Source of the DNA: CAVZYN01 sp963779515
Lineage (GTDB): Bacteria > Pseudomonadota > Alphaproteobacteria > Rhizobiales > Hyphomicrobiaceae
DNA: 64,000 nt
Direction: 5' to 3'
NCBI GenBank assembly: GCA_963779515.1
Contig: CAVZYN010000001.1
Location: forward strand, 248,001 to 312,000
Shown: piece by piece, positions 52,760 through 62,400 of the stretch
Layout of the letters: every line of letters starts with the position of its first letter
Position numbering within the stretch: the first letter of the stretch is position 1
Translations under genes and position numbers: made by a program
Notes under the pieces: model-generated
Seen by the model: only the letters and a program-made list of their open reading frames with translations
What the model was told of the DNA's origin: nothing
Database searches by the model: none

Positions 52760-54746
52760 GTGATTGGCGATACGGCTGCGGCGCCGGGCCGCGACGATAC
52801 CGTGCCGAAGCTGCTTCTGCGCAACGCGGAGCGCTTTGGCCATCGTCCTGCGTTTCGTCGCAAGGATCTCGGGATTTGGCAAACGTGGGGATGGGCTGAG
52901 GTCCGCGATGAGGTGCGGGCGCTGGCAATTGGGCTGCGAAAGCTCGGGCTTGAGCGCGGCGATTCCGTTGCGATCATCGGTTCCAATAGGCCACGGCTCT
53001 ATTGGGCGTTCTGCGCCGTGCAAAGTATCGGCGCGGTGCCGGTGCCGATTTATCAGAGACTCAGTCGCCGACGAGATGGCCTATGTCCTCGAACACGCCG
53101 AGGCCGGCTATGCGATCGTCCAGGACCAGGAGCAGGTCGACAAGTTGCTGTCGATCGCCGATCGCCTGCCGCGGCTGCAGCAGATCGTCTACGACGAGCC
53201 GCGCGGTCTGAAGGACTATGATCCCTCCCATCTGCATGAGTATGCCGCGGTACAAGCGCTTGGCCGGAAGGAAATCACCGAGAACAAGGACGCGGCCTCC
53301 TGGTGGCTCGACGAAATCGCCAAGGGCACGGGCGGCGATGTCTCCGTCATGCTCTATACCTCGGGCACGACGGGGCGGCCGAAGGGCGTGATGCTGACGC
53401 ACGAAAATGTTGTGGTTTCAGGCCAGAACGCCAACAAATTCGATAAATTCACCGCCAACGACACGTTGCTCGCCTACCTGCCGATGGCCTGGGTTGGGGA
53501 TCACATTTTCTCCTATGGGCAAGCGTTTGCGGGTGGCCTTTGCGTTGCCTGTCCAGAAAGCGCCGAGACTGCACAGGAAGATCGCCGCGAAATCGGGCCG
53601 ACCTATTTCTTTGCGCCGCCGCGCGTGTTCGAGACCATGTTGACCCAGATCACGGTGCGCATGGAGGACGCGGGCAAAATCAAAAAGAGCATGTACGATC
53701 ACTTCATGGCAGTCGCGCAGCGGTCGGGGGAGAAGATCCTGAACGGCAAGCCGGTGTCGGGCGGAGAGCGGTTGCAGTATTGGCTGGGTGATAAGCTGGT
53801 GTATGCGCCGCTCCGCAATCGCATGGGGTTCTCGAATTTGCGGCTTGCCTACACCGCCGGCGAAGCGATTGGTCCTGAACTCTTCCGCTTCTACCGGTCG
53901 CTCGGTATAAATTTGAAGCAGCTCTATGGCCAGACGGAAGCCAGCGTCTTCATCACGCTGCAGCCGGATGGCGAGGTTTATCCCGAGACCGTCGGCAAGC
54001 CCGGTCCCGACGTTGCGATCAAGATCGCGGAGTCTGGTGAGGTGATGTTCAAGTCGCCCGGCGTGTTTCTGAAATACTTCAAGAACGACGAGGCGACGCA
54101 GTCGACCAAAACGCCGGACGGCTGGGTGCATTCGGGCGATGCCGGCTTCATCGACAGCCGCGGCCATCTCGTCATTATCGATCGCGCGAAGGATGTCGGC
54201 CGTTTGAACAATGGTGCGATTTTCTCGCCGAAATATCTCGAAAACCGCATCAAGTTCTTTCCAGAGATCCAGGAAGCCGTGGCCTTCGGGCACGGGCGCG
54301 ATTACGTCTCGATGTTCATCAATATCGACCTGACGAGCGTCGGCAACTGGGCCGAGCGCAACAACGTCTCCTATGCCAGCTATCAGGAACTCGCGGCCCA
54401 TCCGGACGTCGTCGAGATGATACGCAAGCGCGTCGATGAACTGAACAAAGCGCTATCGCAGGAGCCCAAGATGGCGGCCTCGCAAGTGCGCCGTTTCATC
54501 ATCCTGCACAAAGAACTCGATGCCGACGACGGCGAGCTGACGCGCACGCAGAAAGTGCGCCGCTCTTTCATCGCGGATCGCTATGGCCCGCTCGTGACGT
54601 CACTTTATGATGGGTCCAAGGACGCGCGGATTTCGGTCGAAGTCACGTTCGAGGATGGCCGCAAAGGTAAGATCGAAGGCGCCATGAAGGTCGTGGACAT
54701 GCCGTTCTATCCCTCGGCCGCGGGATTGCGGGAGGCCGCCGAATGA
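52760..54746 (+). pseudogene. AMP-dependent long-chain acyl-CoA synthetase, frame broken near 53055
   Basis: ANL-superfamily CoA ligase, about 661 residues when repaired. A GTG start at 52760 follows an AGAGGGAGG ribosome site. The frame begins with FGHRPAFRRKDLGIWQTWGW and IGSNRPRLYWAFCAVQSIGA, then one extra base near 53055 moves it to EMAYVLEHAEAGYAIVQDQE. ATP-binding motif VMLYTSGTTGRPKGVMLTHE is clear, as are QLYGQTEASVFITLQPDGEV (A4/A5) and GWVHSGDAGFIDSRGHLVII (A7). The C-terminal Lys region reads TRTQKVRRSFIADRYGPLV. It starts the ABC-importer operon, with its stop overlapping the LivG-type start, as for ABC systems delivering organic acids. Confidence 0.85.
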
Positions 54747-55568
54747 AAGCCGACGTCGACGCCAAACCGATGCAGACCAACACGCGCGCCGGAAAAATCG
54801 GCGGCGTGATGCTGTCGGTCGAGAACGTGACCATGCGCTTCGGCGGTGTCACGGCCATCAAGGACGTTTCGTTCGATGTGCGCAAGGGCGAGGTGCGGGC
54901 GATCATCGGCCCCAACGGCGCCGGCAAGACGTCGATGCTGAATGTCATCAACGGGTTTTATCACCCGCAAGAAGGCGTCATCACCTTCAAGGGCCAGCGC
55001 CGGTCGCAGATGCGCCCGTACATTGCCGCCACTCAGGGCATCGCACGCACGTTCCAGAACGTCGCCCTCTTCAAGGGCATGTCGACGCTCGACAACATCA
55101 TGACCGGGCGCACGCTCAAGATGAAGAAGGGGATCCTGTCGCAGGCGCTCTACTGGGGCGCCTCGCAGAAGGAAGAGATCCAGCATCGCGAAGTCGTCGA
55201 GCGCGTGATCGATTTCCTCGAGATCCAGCACATCCGCAAGACGCCGGTCGGCAAGCTTGCCGTATGGCTTGCAAAAGCGGGTCGAGCTCGGCCGGGCGCT
55301 CGCGACCGAGCCGGAGCTGCTTCTGCTCGACGAGCCGATGGCCGGCATGAATCTCGAAGAGAAGCAGGATATGAGCCGCTTCATTCTGACGGTCAACGAC
55401 ACGTTCGGGACGACGATCGCGCTGATCGAACACGACATGGGCGTGGTGATGGATCTGTCCGACCGCGTCGTCGTGCTCGATTACGGCCAGAAGATCGCCG
55501 ATGGCACGCCGGACGAAGTGCAGCGCAACCAGAAAGTGATCGACGCTTATCTCGGCGTATCGCATTAA
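54743..55568 (+). pseudogene. Branched-chain-type ABC transporter ATPase (LivG-like), one-base insertion at about 55256
   Basis: About 274 residues when repaired. Walker A is in VRAIIGPNGAGKTSMLNVIN (about residue 55) and the Q-loop in GIARTFQNVALFKGMSTLDN. A single extra C at about 55256 (after VGK) breaks the frame exactly before the signature motif LPYGLQKRVELGRALATEPE; Walker B LLLLDEPMAGMNLEEKQDMS and the switch His in IALIEHDMGVVM follow, and the tail is VIDAYLGVSH. The start overlaps the CoA ligase stop. In this family the LPYG-type sequence replaces LSGGQ and is normal. The break looks like a sequencing error within a complete operon. Confidence 0.85.
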
Positions 55569-55582
55569 GAGGATTACGGCAC

Positions 55583-56512
55583 GTGGCGGTATTGGGTTCA
55601 TTTCTGGAAGTGTTGATCGGGGGGCTGCTGTCGGGCGTGCTCTATTCGCTCGTCGCGCTCGGGTTCGTGCTGATCTACAAGGCCTCCGGCGTCTTCAATT
55701 TCGCCCAAGGCGCCATGGTGCTGGTGGCCGGGTTGGCGCTGGTACGCTCGCTCGATTGGATGGTGAAGCAAGGTCTGCCGAATTGGGCCGCGATCATTCT
55801 CGCGCTGGTGTTTGCGGGCATCATCATGGCGATCATCGCCTGGGTTGTTGAGCGTTACATCATCGGTCCGCTCCTCAATCAGGACGGTCTCACGCTCTTC
55901 ATGGCGACGATCGGCGCGGCCTTCATCATGGAAGGTCTCGGGCAGATGGTGTTCGGCTCCGACGTCTATCCGCTGAAGCTTTACCCGACGGACGCGTGGT
56001 TCGTGCTCGACGGCATGTTCCCCGGCGGCATCCTGGTCAACAAGCTCGACGTCTGGGGCGGACTGATCGCGGGCGTGCTGGTCGCAGGGCTCGCGACATT
56101 TTTCCAGTACACCAAGACCGGCCGCGCATTGCGGGCGGTTGCCGACGATCATGCCGCCGCGCAATCGGTTGGCATTCCGATCTCCTGGATCTGGTTTGTC
56201 GTTTGGCTGGTCGCGGGCCTCGTCGCGCTCGTCGCGGCAACGGTTTGGGGCACCAAACTCGGCGTCCAGTTCTCGATTGTGTTCCTGGCGTTGAAAGCAC
56301 TGCCGGTCCTTATCATCGGCGGCTTCACGTCGATTCCCGGCGCCATCATCGGCGGGCTGATGGTGGGCGCGGGCGAGAAGCTCGCCGAAGTGTATCTTGG
56401 CCCGTTCGTCGGCGGCGGCATCGAATACTGGTTCGCCTACGTGGTGGCGCTGGCCGTGCTGATGGTGCGTCCGCAAGGCTTGTTTGGCGAAAAGATCATC
56501 GAGCGTATCTGA
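55583..56512 (+). CDS. Branched-chain-type ABC transporter permease (LivH-like)
   Basis: 309-residue polytopic membrane protein with eight or so hydrophobic segments. GTG start at 55583 (MAVLGSFLEVLIGGLLSGVL). Typical LivH sequences are YSLVALGFVLIYKASGVFNF and AQGAMVLVAGLALV near the start, TGRALRAVADDHAAAQSVGI (the ATPase-contact EAA-like loop, about residue 180) and LPVLIIGGFTSIPGAIIGGL. It ends FGEKIIERI. It is 14 bases downstream of the ATPase gene and 21 upstream of LivM. The ligand is not specified by sequence. Confidence 0.9.
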   Translation: MAVLGSFLEVLIGGLLSGVLYSLVALGFVLIYKASGVFNFAQGAMVLVAGLALVRSLDWMVKQGLPNWAAIILALVFAGIIMAIIAWVVERYIIGPLLNQDGLTLFMATIGAAFIMEGLGQMVFGSDVYPLKLYPTDAWFVLDGMFPGGILVNKLDVWGGLIAGVLVAGLATFFQYTKTGRALRAVADDHAAAQSVGIPISWIWFVVWLVAGLVALVAATVWGTKLGVQFSIVFLALKALPVLIIGGFTSIPGAIIGGLMVGAGEKLAEVYLGPFVGGGIEYWFAYVVALAVLMVRPQGLFGEKIIERI

Positions 56513-56533
56513 CCCGACAAATAGGAATTCACA

Positions 56534-57631
56534 GTGCTCTATCGTGAGACCGGCCAGTTTAGCACGACCTACCAGGCGGACATGCAAATGTTCCCGATCC
56601 GGCAGGATCGGATCGCGTACTACGCGTTGCTGCTGTTCGCCTTCGTGGTGGTGCCATTGCTGGCGTACTTCAACGTCGGCATGTTTGGCCGCGACTACAT
56701 CTTCAAGGCGATCCTGATCCCGTTTCTGATCCTCTCGCTCGCCGCCATCGGGCTCAATATCCTGACCGGCTATTGCGGCCAGATCTCGCTTGGGGGCGGT
56801 GCGTTCATGGCGATCGGGGCCTACTTCGCCTTCAAGTTCAACACCGGATTTGGGCCATTGATGGCGCTGCCGACGGTGGTGTCCATTCTGCTCGGTGGTC
56901 TCTCCGCCGCCATGATTGGCATCCTGTTCGGCATCCCGTCGCTGCGCATCAAGGGCCTCTATCTCGCGGTCGCGACGCTCGCCGCACAGTTTTTCTTCGA
57001 TTGGGTCTTCGCGCGGGTGAAGTGGTTCACCAACTACGAACCGTCCGGATCGGTCAGTGCGCCGGCCATGGACGTCCTCGGCTGGAGCGTGAACACAGGC
57101 GTGGAGCGTTACCTATTTGCGCTGACGTTCGTGACGGTGTTTGCGCTGTTGGCCAAGAACCTCGTGCGCGGCAATCTCGGCCGCCAGTGGATGGCCATCC
57201 GCGACATGGACATCGCCGCTGAGATCATGGGCATCAGGCCGCTCTATGCCAAGCTTTCGGCTTTTGCCGTGTCGTCGTTCTTCTGCGGTGTCGCCGGCGC
57301 GCTCTGGGCTTATGTCCATCTCGGCTCCTGGGAGCCGCTCGCCTTCGACATCAATCGCTCGAACGATCTGCTGTTCATGATCATCATCGGCGGCCTTGGC
57401 TCGATTCTGGGCTCGTTCCTGGGGGCTGGCTTCATTCTGATCCTGCCGATCATGCTCAATGTCGTGCCGTTGCAGCTTGGTGTGCCGCTCTCGACCGAGA
57501 CGATCACGCACCTGCAGTTCATTATCTTCGGCGGCCTCATCTGCTATCTCTTGATCAAGGAACCGCACGGCTTCGCCAAGCTTTGGTCACTGGCCAAGGA
57601 GAAACTGCGGCTCTGGCCGTTCCCTTACTGA
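56534..57631 (+). CDS. Branched-chain-type ABC transporter permease (LivM-like)
   Basis: 365 residues with about ten transmembrane segments. GTG start at 56534. Conserved LivM parts: LSLAAIGLNILTGYCGQISL, GGGAFMAIGAYFAFKFNTGF, FGIPSLRIKGLYLAVATLAA and GRQWMAIRDMDIAAEIMGIR (ATPase-contact loop), followed by GGLGSILGSFLGAGFILILP. The N-terminal 50 residues are longer than in E. coli LivM, as in many alphaproteobacterial paralogues. It pairs with the LivH-like gene just upstream. Confidence 0.9.
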   Translation: MLYRETGQFSTTYQADMQMFPIRQDRIAYYALLLFAFVVVPLLAYFNVGMFGRDYIFKAILIPFLILSLAAIGLNILTGYCGQISLGGGAFMAIGAYFAFKFNTGFGPLMALPTVVSILLGGLSAAMIGILFGIPSLRIKGLYLAVATLAAQFFFDWVFARVKWFTNYEPSGSVSAPAMDVLGWSVNTGVERYLFALTFVTVFALLAKNLVRGNLGRQWMAIRDMDIAAEIMGIRPLYAKLSAFAVSSFFCGVAGALWAYVHLGSWEPLAFDINRSNDLLFMIIIGGLGSILGSFLGAGFILILPIMLNVVPLQLGVPLSTETITHLQFIIFGGLICYLLIKEPHGFAKLWSLAKEKLRLWPFPY

Positions 57632-57712
57632 CGACCCCCCGATATCCGCGCGGCATGCGGCGTGCCGATGCGGATCCCACCCAACGACCGCAGCTTAGAA
57701 GGAGTGAAACTC

Positions 57713-59014
57713 ATGAAAAAGTGGATCGCAGGTCTGGCCGCATCAGCCAGCCTCGTCGCGATGACCGCGACGGCCATGGCACAAGCGAACGAACAGTTCG
57801 TTCCGATTCTGTCGTACCGCACGGGCGCGTATGCCGTGAACGGCGTGCCCTACGCCAACGGCGTGTCCGACTACTATGCGCTGATTAACGCGCGCGACGG
57901 TGGCATCAACGGTGTCAAGCTGCTCGTCGAAGAGTGCGAGACCGGTTACGCCACCGACAAGGGCGTCGAGTGCTACGAGCGCCTCAAGGGCAAGGGGCCG
58001 ACCGGCGCTGCGTTCTTCAACCCGCTTTCAACCGGCATCACCTTCGCGCTTACGGAAAAAACGCTGGCCGACAAGATCCCGATCATCACGATGGGCTACG
58101 GCCGCGCCGACAGCAAGAACGGCGCTGTGTTCAACTGGAACTTCCCGCTGCTCGGCACCTACTGGTCGGCCGCCGACATCGCGCTGCAGCACATCGCCAA
58201 GGAACTGGGCGGCGAAGCCAACATGAAGGGCAAGAAGATCTCGCTCGTGTTCCACGACAGCCCCTACGGCAAGGAGCCGATCGCGCATCTCGATCAGATG
58301 GCCAAGAAGATCGGCTTCGAGTTCAAGCCGATTCCGGTCACGCATCCGGGCGTCGAGCAAAAATCGCAGTGGCTCTCGATCCGCCAGGATAAGCCCGACT
58401 ACGTTCTGCTGTGGGGTTGGGGCGTCATGAACGGCACCTCGATCAAGGAAGCCGCCGCGGTCAACTTCCCGCGCGACAAGATGATCGGCGTGTGGTGGTC
58501 GGGCGCAGAACCGGATGTCACTCCGGCCGGCGATCAGGCGACGGGTTACAAATCCCTGATGCTTCAACACGGCGCCGGCAAGTACCCGGTCCATGCCGAA
58601 ATCGAGAAGCAAGTCGGCGACAAGCGCCTCGGCAAGGAAGACTTCGGCCAGGTGCTGTACAACCGCGGTATCGTAAATGCGATGCTTGGCGTCGAAGCGA
58701 TCCGCAAGGCGCAGGAGAAGTTCGGCAAGAAGCCGCTCACGGGCGAGCAGATTCGTTGGGGCCTCGAAAACCTCGACATCTCGGCTGCCCGCGTCAAGGA
58801 ACTCGGCATGGAAGGCATGATCAACGGCATCAAGACCTCTTGTGCCGATCATGAGGGCGCCCGCAGTGGCAGCGTCCAACAGTGGGACGGCAAAGCCTGG
58901 AAGGTCATCTCCGACAGCTACACGGCACGTGCTGCCGAGACCGACATCCTCGTGAAGTCGGTTTCCGAGAAGTACGCCGCCGACAAGAAGATCGAAGCCA
59001 AGTGCGCTTCGTGA
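57713..59014 (+). CDS. Branched-chain-type ABC transporter substrate-binding protein
   Basis: 433-residue periplasmic receptor (type I fold). Signal peptide about 1-24 (MKKWIAGLAASASLVAMTAT, then AMAQA). A GAAGGAG-like ribosome site precedes the ATG at 57713. The mature part has VPILSYRTGAYAVNGVPYAN, LLVEECETGYATDKGVECYE, GAAFFNPLSTGITFALTEKT and GKKISLVFHDSPYGKEPIAH. YRTGAYAVNG and the conserved cysteine-linked ECETGYA/ECYERLK segment are features of a subgroup found with acyl-CoA ligase genes, suggested to bind aromatic or organic acids (inference). It lies between the permease and the second ATPase genes. Confidence 0.88.
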   Translation: MKKWIAGLAASASLVAMTATAMAQANEQFVPILSYRTGAYAVNGVPYANGVSDYYALINARDGGINGVKLLVEECETGYATDKGVECYERLKGKGPTGAAFFNPLSTGITFALTEKTLADKIPIITMGYGRADSKNGAVFNWNFPLLGTYWSAADIALQHIAKELGGEANMKGKKISLVFHDSPYGKEPIAHLDQMAKKIGFEFKPIPVTHPGVEQKSQWLSIRQDKPDYVLLWGWGVMNGTSIKEAAAVNFPRDKMIGVWWSGAEPDVTPAGDQATGYKSLMLQHGAGKYPVHAEIEKQVGDKRLGKEDFGQVLYNRGIVNAMLGVEAIRKAQEKFGKKPLTGEQIRWGLENLDISAARVKELGMEGMINGIKTSCADHEGARSGSVQQWDGKAWKVISDSYTARAAETDILVKSVSEKYAADKKIEAKCAS

Positions 59015-59025
59015 CGTGACGTGAC

Positions 59026-59065
59026 GCAACAGGCAACAGGGGCTGTTGCCCCTATTGCCTGTTGC
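59026..59065 (+). promoter_or_regulatory. Long hairpin between receptor and LivF-type ATPase genes
   Basis: 18-base arms (59026-59043 and 59048-59065) with a 4-base loop and a single mismatch. It starts 12 bases after the receptor stop and ends 26 bases before the next start codon. It lacks a T-run, so it is more likely an RNA-stability or attenuation structure than a terminator. A GTGAC tandem run precedes it at about 59011-59025. Confidence 0.8.
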
Positions 59066-59091
59066 GAATTGCCAAATACTTCGGAGTTCCT

Positions 59092-59961
59092 ATGTCCGCT
59101 GCTGCCGCCGCTGCTGCCTCCATCATTGCCCCAGGTTCGTCTGGCCTGGCGCCTGTTCCGGCGGCAAAGCCGATCGTGTCGGTCAAGAACGTCGAGGCGA
59201 TCTACAATCACGTGATTCTGGTTCTGAAGGGCGTGTCGATCGAAGTGCCCGAGCGCGGCATCGTAGCGATCCTCGGTGCCAACGGCGCAGGCAAGTCGAC
59301 GACGCTCAAGTGCATCTCGAACCTCATCAAGGCCGAGCGCGGCGAAGTGACGAAGGGTTCGATCGAATTTAAAGGCCAGCGCGTCGACAAGCTGACGCCG
59401 AACGATCTCGTGAAAATGGGCTGCATCCAGGTGATGGAGGGGCGCCACTGCTTCGGCCATCTCACCATCGAGGAGAACCTGCTGACCGGCGCTTTCACAC
59501 GCAAGAACAGCGAAGTCTCGGGTGCCCTCGAGATGGTCTACAATTACTTCCCGCGCCTCAAGGAGCGCCGCTCGAGCCAGGCCGGCTACACGTCCGGCGG
59601 CGAACAGCAGATGTGCGCCATCGGCCGCGCGCTGATGGCAAAGCCGAACATGGTCCTGCTGGATGAACCCTCGATGGGGCTTGCGCCACAGATCGTTGAA
59701 CAGATCTTCGAGATCGTGAAGGACATCAATACCAAGGAAGGCGTGTCGTTCCTGTTGGCTGAGCAGAACACCAACGTTGCGCTGCGCTATGCAACCTACG
59801 GCTATATTCTGGAGACCGGCCGCATCGTCATGGACGGCGACGCCAAGAGCCTGCGCGAGAACGAGGACGTCAAGGAATTCTACCTCGGCGTCGGCGGCGG
59901 CGATCGCAAGAGTTTCCGCGACGTGAAGAGCTACAAGCGCCGTAAGCGCTGGTTGGCGTAA
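59092..59961 (+). CDS. Branched-chain-type ABC transporter ATPase (LivF-like)
   Basis: 289 residues, start at 59092 (MSAAAAAAASIIAPGSSGLA), with an unusual alanine-rich leader of about 25 residues before the ATPase domain. Walker A: VAILGANGAGKSTTLKCISN. Q-loop region: MGCIQVMEGRHCFGHLTIEE. Signature: YTSGGEQQMCAIGRALMAKP. Walker B: MVLLDEPSMGLAPQIVEQIF. H-loop: FLLAEQNTNVALRYATYGYI, with Gln-Asn replacing the usual switch His, as is common in LivF. The tail is KSFRDVKSYKRRKRWLA. Together with the other four components the importer set is complete. Confidence 0.9.
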   Translation: MSAAAAAAASIIAPGSSGLAPVPAAKPIVSVKNVEAIYNHVILVLKGVSIEVPERGIVAILGANGAGKSTTLKCISNLIKAERGEVTKGSIEFKGQRVDKLTPNDLVKMGCIQVMEGRHCFGHLTIEENLLTGAFTRKNSEVSGALEMVYNYFPRLKERRSSQAGYTSGGEQQMCAIGRALMAKPNMVLLDEPSMGLAPQIVEQIFEIVKDINTKEGVSFLLAEQNTNVALRYATYGYILETGRIVMDGDAKSLRENEDVKEFYLGVGGGDRKSFRDVKSYKRRKRWLA

Positions 59962-60102
59962 GTCTCCAATCGATCAGTTCTCATGCAGTATGCGCTGATC
60001 GACGGGCAGATAGTCCGCCGCCTTGGCACTTGCTTCCCAACGGTGTTGACGCGGACCTAGGCTGCGATTGGCAGACATCGCTTATACATTTTGGAGGAAG
60101 CA

Positions 60103-61063
60103 ATGACACTGCACGAAAATCGCATGTGCCGTTTTTGCCATCGTTGCCGGCAGCGCCGTTTCGCAGGCGCAGACACCCACCTGGACGCCACCGGCCGAAA
60201 GAGAACGCTGCCCATCCAAGTGGGGCGCCGCCGACGAGCGCGGTTCCGCCAATCACATCAAACCGGCGGTCGTCTTGAAGACCGCGCAAATGATCAAGAC
60301 CGGCGAGGTGATCGAACTCGCGCACGTGCTCAACGAGAAAATGCCGTTCTTCGGGACGCGCCGGTTCGACGTGCACATCAAGCGCACATTCATCAACCAG
60401 CCGTCCAACAAGCGCGGTTCGAACGAAGAGATCGTCATCTCTGAAATCGGCCAGGTCGGCACCCAGTTCGATGGCTTCGCGCATCAGAGCCACGAGGACA
60501 GCCTCTACAATTGCATCAAGATTAGTGAAATCGCTGGCCGCACGGGCTTTTCGAAGCTCGGCGTGCATCAGGTCGGCACCATCATGACGCGCGGCGTGCT
60601 GATCGATGTGGCGGCATTCAAAGGCGTGCCAACGTTGCCGGACACTTATGAGATCACGGTCGAAGATCTCGAAGGCGCGTTGAAAAAGCAGGGCACGACG
60701 ATTCAGGCGGGCGATGCGATCATCATCAATACGGGCTGGCACAAGCTGTGGGCGGTCGACAATGCCAAGTACGTCAAAACCTGCCCAGGTCTCGGCATGA
60801 AGGCCGCGCAATGGCTGATCAGCAAGGATCCGGTGCTGCTGGGCGCCGACAATTGGCCGGTGGAAGTCGCGCCCAATCCTGATCCAACGCTGTCGCTGCC
60901 GATGCACCAGCTGGCCCTGGTCGTGAATGGCGTGCATCTGCTGGAGAACATGAAGCTCGATGAACTCGCAGCCAAGAATGTCTACGAGTTTGCATTCCTC
61001 ATGCAGCCGATGAAGATGCAGGGCGCGTCAGGTTCGACCGTGACGCCCGTCGCCATCCGGTGA
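60103..61063 (+). pseudogene. Secreted cyclase family protein (kynurenine formamidase-like), one-base insertion near 60115
   Basis: The start ATG at 60103 follows GGAGGAAG. The first codons (MTLH) are followed by one extra base; without it the protein reads KIACAVFAIVAGSAVSQAQT, a good signal peptide, and then TPTWTPPAERERCPSKWGAA. The body from 60275 is intact: TGEVIELAHVLNEKMPFFGT, IGQVGTQFDGFAHQSHEDSL (H/D metal ligands of the cyclase family in the HxGTHxDxPxH-like region), GVLIDVAAFKGVPTLPDTYE, TIQAGDAIIINTGWHKLWAV and LALVVNGVHLLENMKLDELA. Repaired length is about 319 residues. It probably hydrolyses an amide, ester or lactone in the periplasm before import (inference). Confidence 0.78.
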
Positions 61064-61076
61064 CGCGTCAATTCCG

Positions 61077-61103
61077 AACGTGCCGCTTTGCCGGCGGCAC
61101 GTT
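61077..61103 (+). terminator. GC-rich hairpin after cyclase gene
   Basis: Perfect 10-bp inverted repeat (arms 61077-61086 and 61094-61103) with a 7-base loop. It lies 13 bases after the cyclase stop and is followed by TGGGCTTTAG. It is a plausible operon-end terminator with a weak T-tract. Confidence 0.6.
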
Positions 61104-61153
61104 TGGGCTTTAGAGTGCGGTCAAAACCCGTAGCATCAGGATACCGTCGCTCC

Positions 61154-62389
61154 ATGTCCGACCACTTTGATCATCTGGAAACGCGCGATCCGCTTGTTCG
61201 CGCGCGCTCGCAGTTCGGCCTGTTGCCTGATCTCATTCGAAGCGCGATGACCAAAGCTCCGGGCTGGGCCGAGCATCTGACGGCTGTTGACGCAGCATCG
61301 GTGACGTCGCGTGCCGCGTTGGCCAAGCTACCGGTGCTGCGGAAGTCCGCGCTGAAGGAGCTACAAACAAAAACGCCGCCGTTCGGCGGGTTTGCGACGG
61401 ACGCCGCGGGCGCCATGGGCCGGATCATGATGTCGCCCGGACCGATCTTCGAACCCGAGGGCCGCGGCGACGACTATTGGCGCGCGGCGCGGGCGTTGTA
61501 TGCAGCGGGAGTGCGTTCCGGCGATATCGTGCACAATACGTTTGCCTATCATTTGACGCCCGGCGCCTGGCTGCTCGACGGCGGCGCGCGCGCGCTCGGC
61601 TGCGCGGTGATCCCGGCCGGCCCCGGCAACACCGAGCAGCAGCTCGACGCGATCGTGCATTTGAAGCCCAACGTCTACACCGGCGCGCCGGACTATTTGA
61701 AGATCCTGATGGACAAGGCCAAGGAGGCGGGCCGCGACGTCTCGTCCATCAAGAAGGCGCTTGTCTCCGGCGGCGCGCTATTTCCCTCGCTGCGCAACGA
61801 ATACAAGGAGCGCGGCGTTGCCTGCTATCAATGCTACGCGACGGCAGAGCTTGGCGTCATCTCCTACGAGAGCGCGGCACTGGAGGGCATGATCATCGAC
61901 GAAGGCGTGATCGTCGAGATCGTGCGGCCGGGGACGGGCGATCCCGTGCCCGACGGCGATGTCGGCGAGGTCGTCGTCACCTCGTTCAATCGGGATTATC
62001 CGATGATCCGCCTCGCGACCGGTGACATGTCGGCGGTGCTGGCGGGGGCGAGCCCCTGCGGGCGCACCAATATGCGCATCAAGGGCTGGATGGGCCGCGC
62101 CGATCAGACCACCAAGGTGAAAGGCATGTTCGTGCATCCCGAGCAGATCGCGGCGCTGGCAAAGCGCCATCCGGAGCTTGGCCGCGTGCGCCTCGTCGTC
62201 GGCCGCACGGGCGAGCAGGACTCCATGACGCTGAAGGCTGAGGTTGGTGCGCATGATGCCGCGCTGCAGAGCAAGATCGCCGAGACGTTGCAGTCGCTCA
62301 CCAAGCTCAAGGGCGAGGTTGATCTTGTCGCGCCCGGCACGCTTCCCAACGACGGCAAAGTCATCGCCGACGAACGGACGTATGGGTGA
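61154..62389 (+). CDS. Phenylacetate-CoA ligase family (AMP-forming) protein
   Basis: 411 residues, start at 61154 (MSDHFDHLETRDPLVRARSQ). ANL-superfamily ligase of the PaaK type. Visible blocks: RKSALKELQTKTPPFGGFAT near the N-terminus, SPGPIFEPEGRGDDYWRAAR, NTFAYHLTPGAWLLDGGARA, VYTGAPDYLKILMDKAKEAG, VSGGALFPSLRNEYKERGVA and CYQCYATAELGVISYESAAL (adenylate-binding Tyr-Ala-Thr-Ala-Glu). MGRADQTTKVKGMFVHPEQI is the hinge block. The typical Ser/Thr-Gly-rich P-loop is reduced (MMSPGPIFE). It activates an aromatic or other acid with CoA, matching its position beyond the importer. Confidence 0.85.
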   Translation: MSDHFDHLETRDPLVRARSQFGLLPDLIRSAMTKAPGWAEHLTAVDAASVTSRAALAKLPVLRKSALKELQTKTPPFGGFATDAAGAMGRIMMSPGPIFEPEGRGDDYWRAARALYAAGVRSGDIVHNTFAYHLTPGAWLLDGGARALGCAVIPAGPGNTEQQLDAIVHLKPNVYTGAPDYLKILMDKAKEAGRDVSSIKKALVSGGALFPSLRNEYKERGVACYQCYATAELGVISYESAALEGMIIDEGVIVEIVRPGTGDPVPDGDVGEVVVTSFNRDYPMIRLATGDMSAVLAGASPCGRTNMRIKGWMGRADQTTKVKGMFVHPEQIAALAKRHPELGRVRLVVGRTGEQDSMTLKAEVGAHDAALQSKIAETLQSLTKLKGEVDLVAPGTLPNDGKVIADERTYG

Positions 62390-62400
62390 GTGAGTGCGAA

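Noticed and set aside
59011..59025. Short GTGAC tandem run after the receptor gene
   Set aside because: Three to four five-base units only; too short to support a functional claim beyond the adjacent hairpin.
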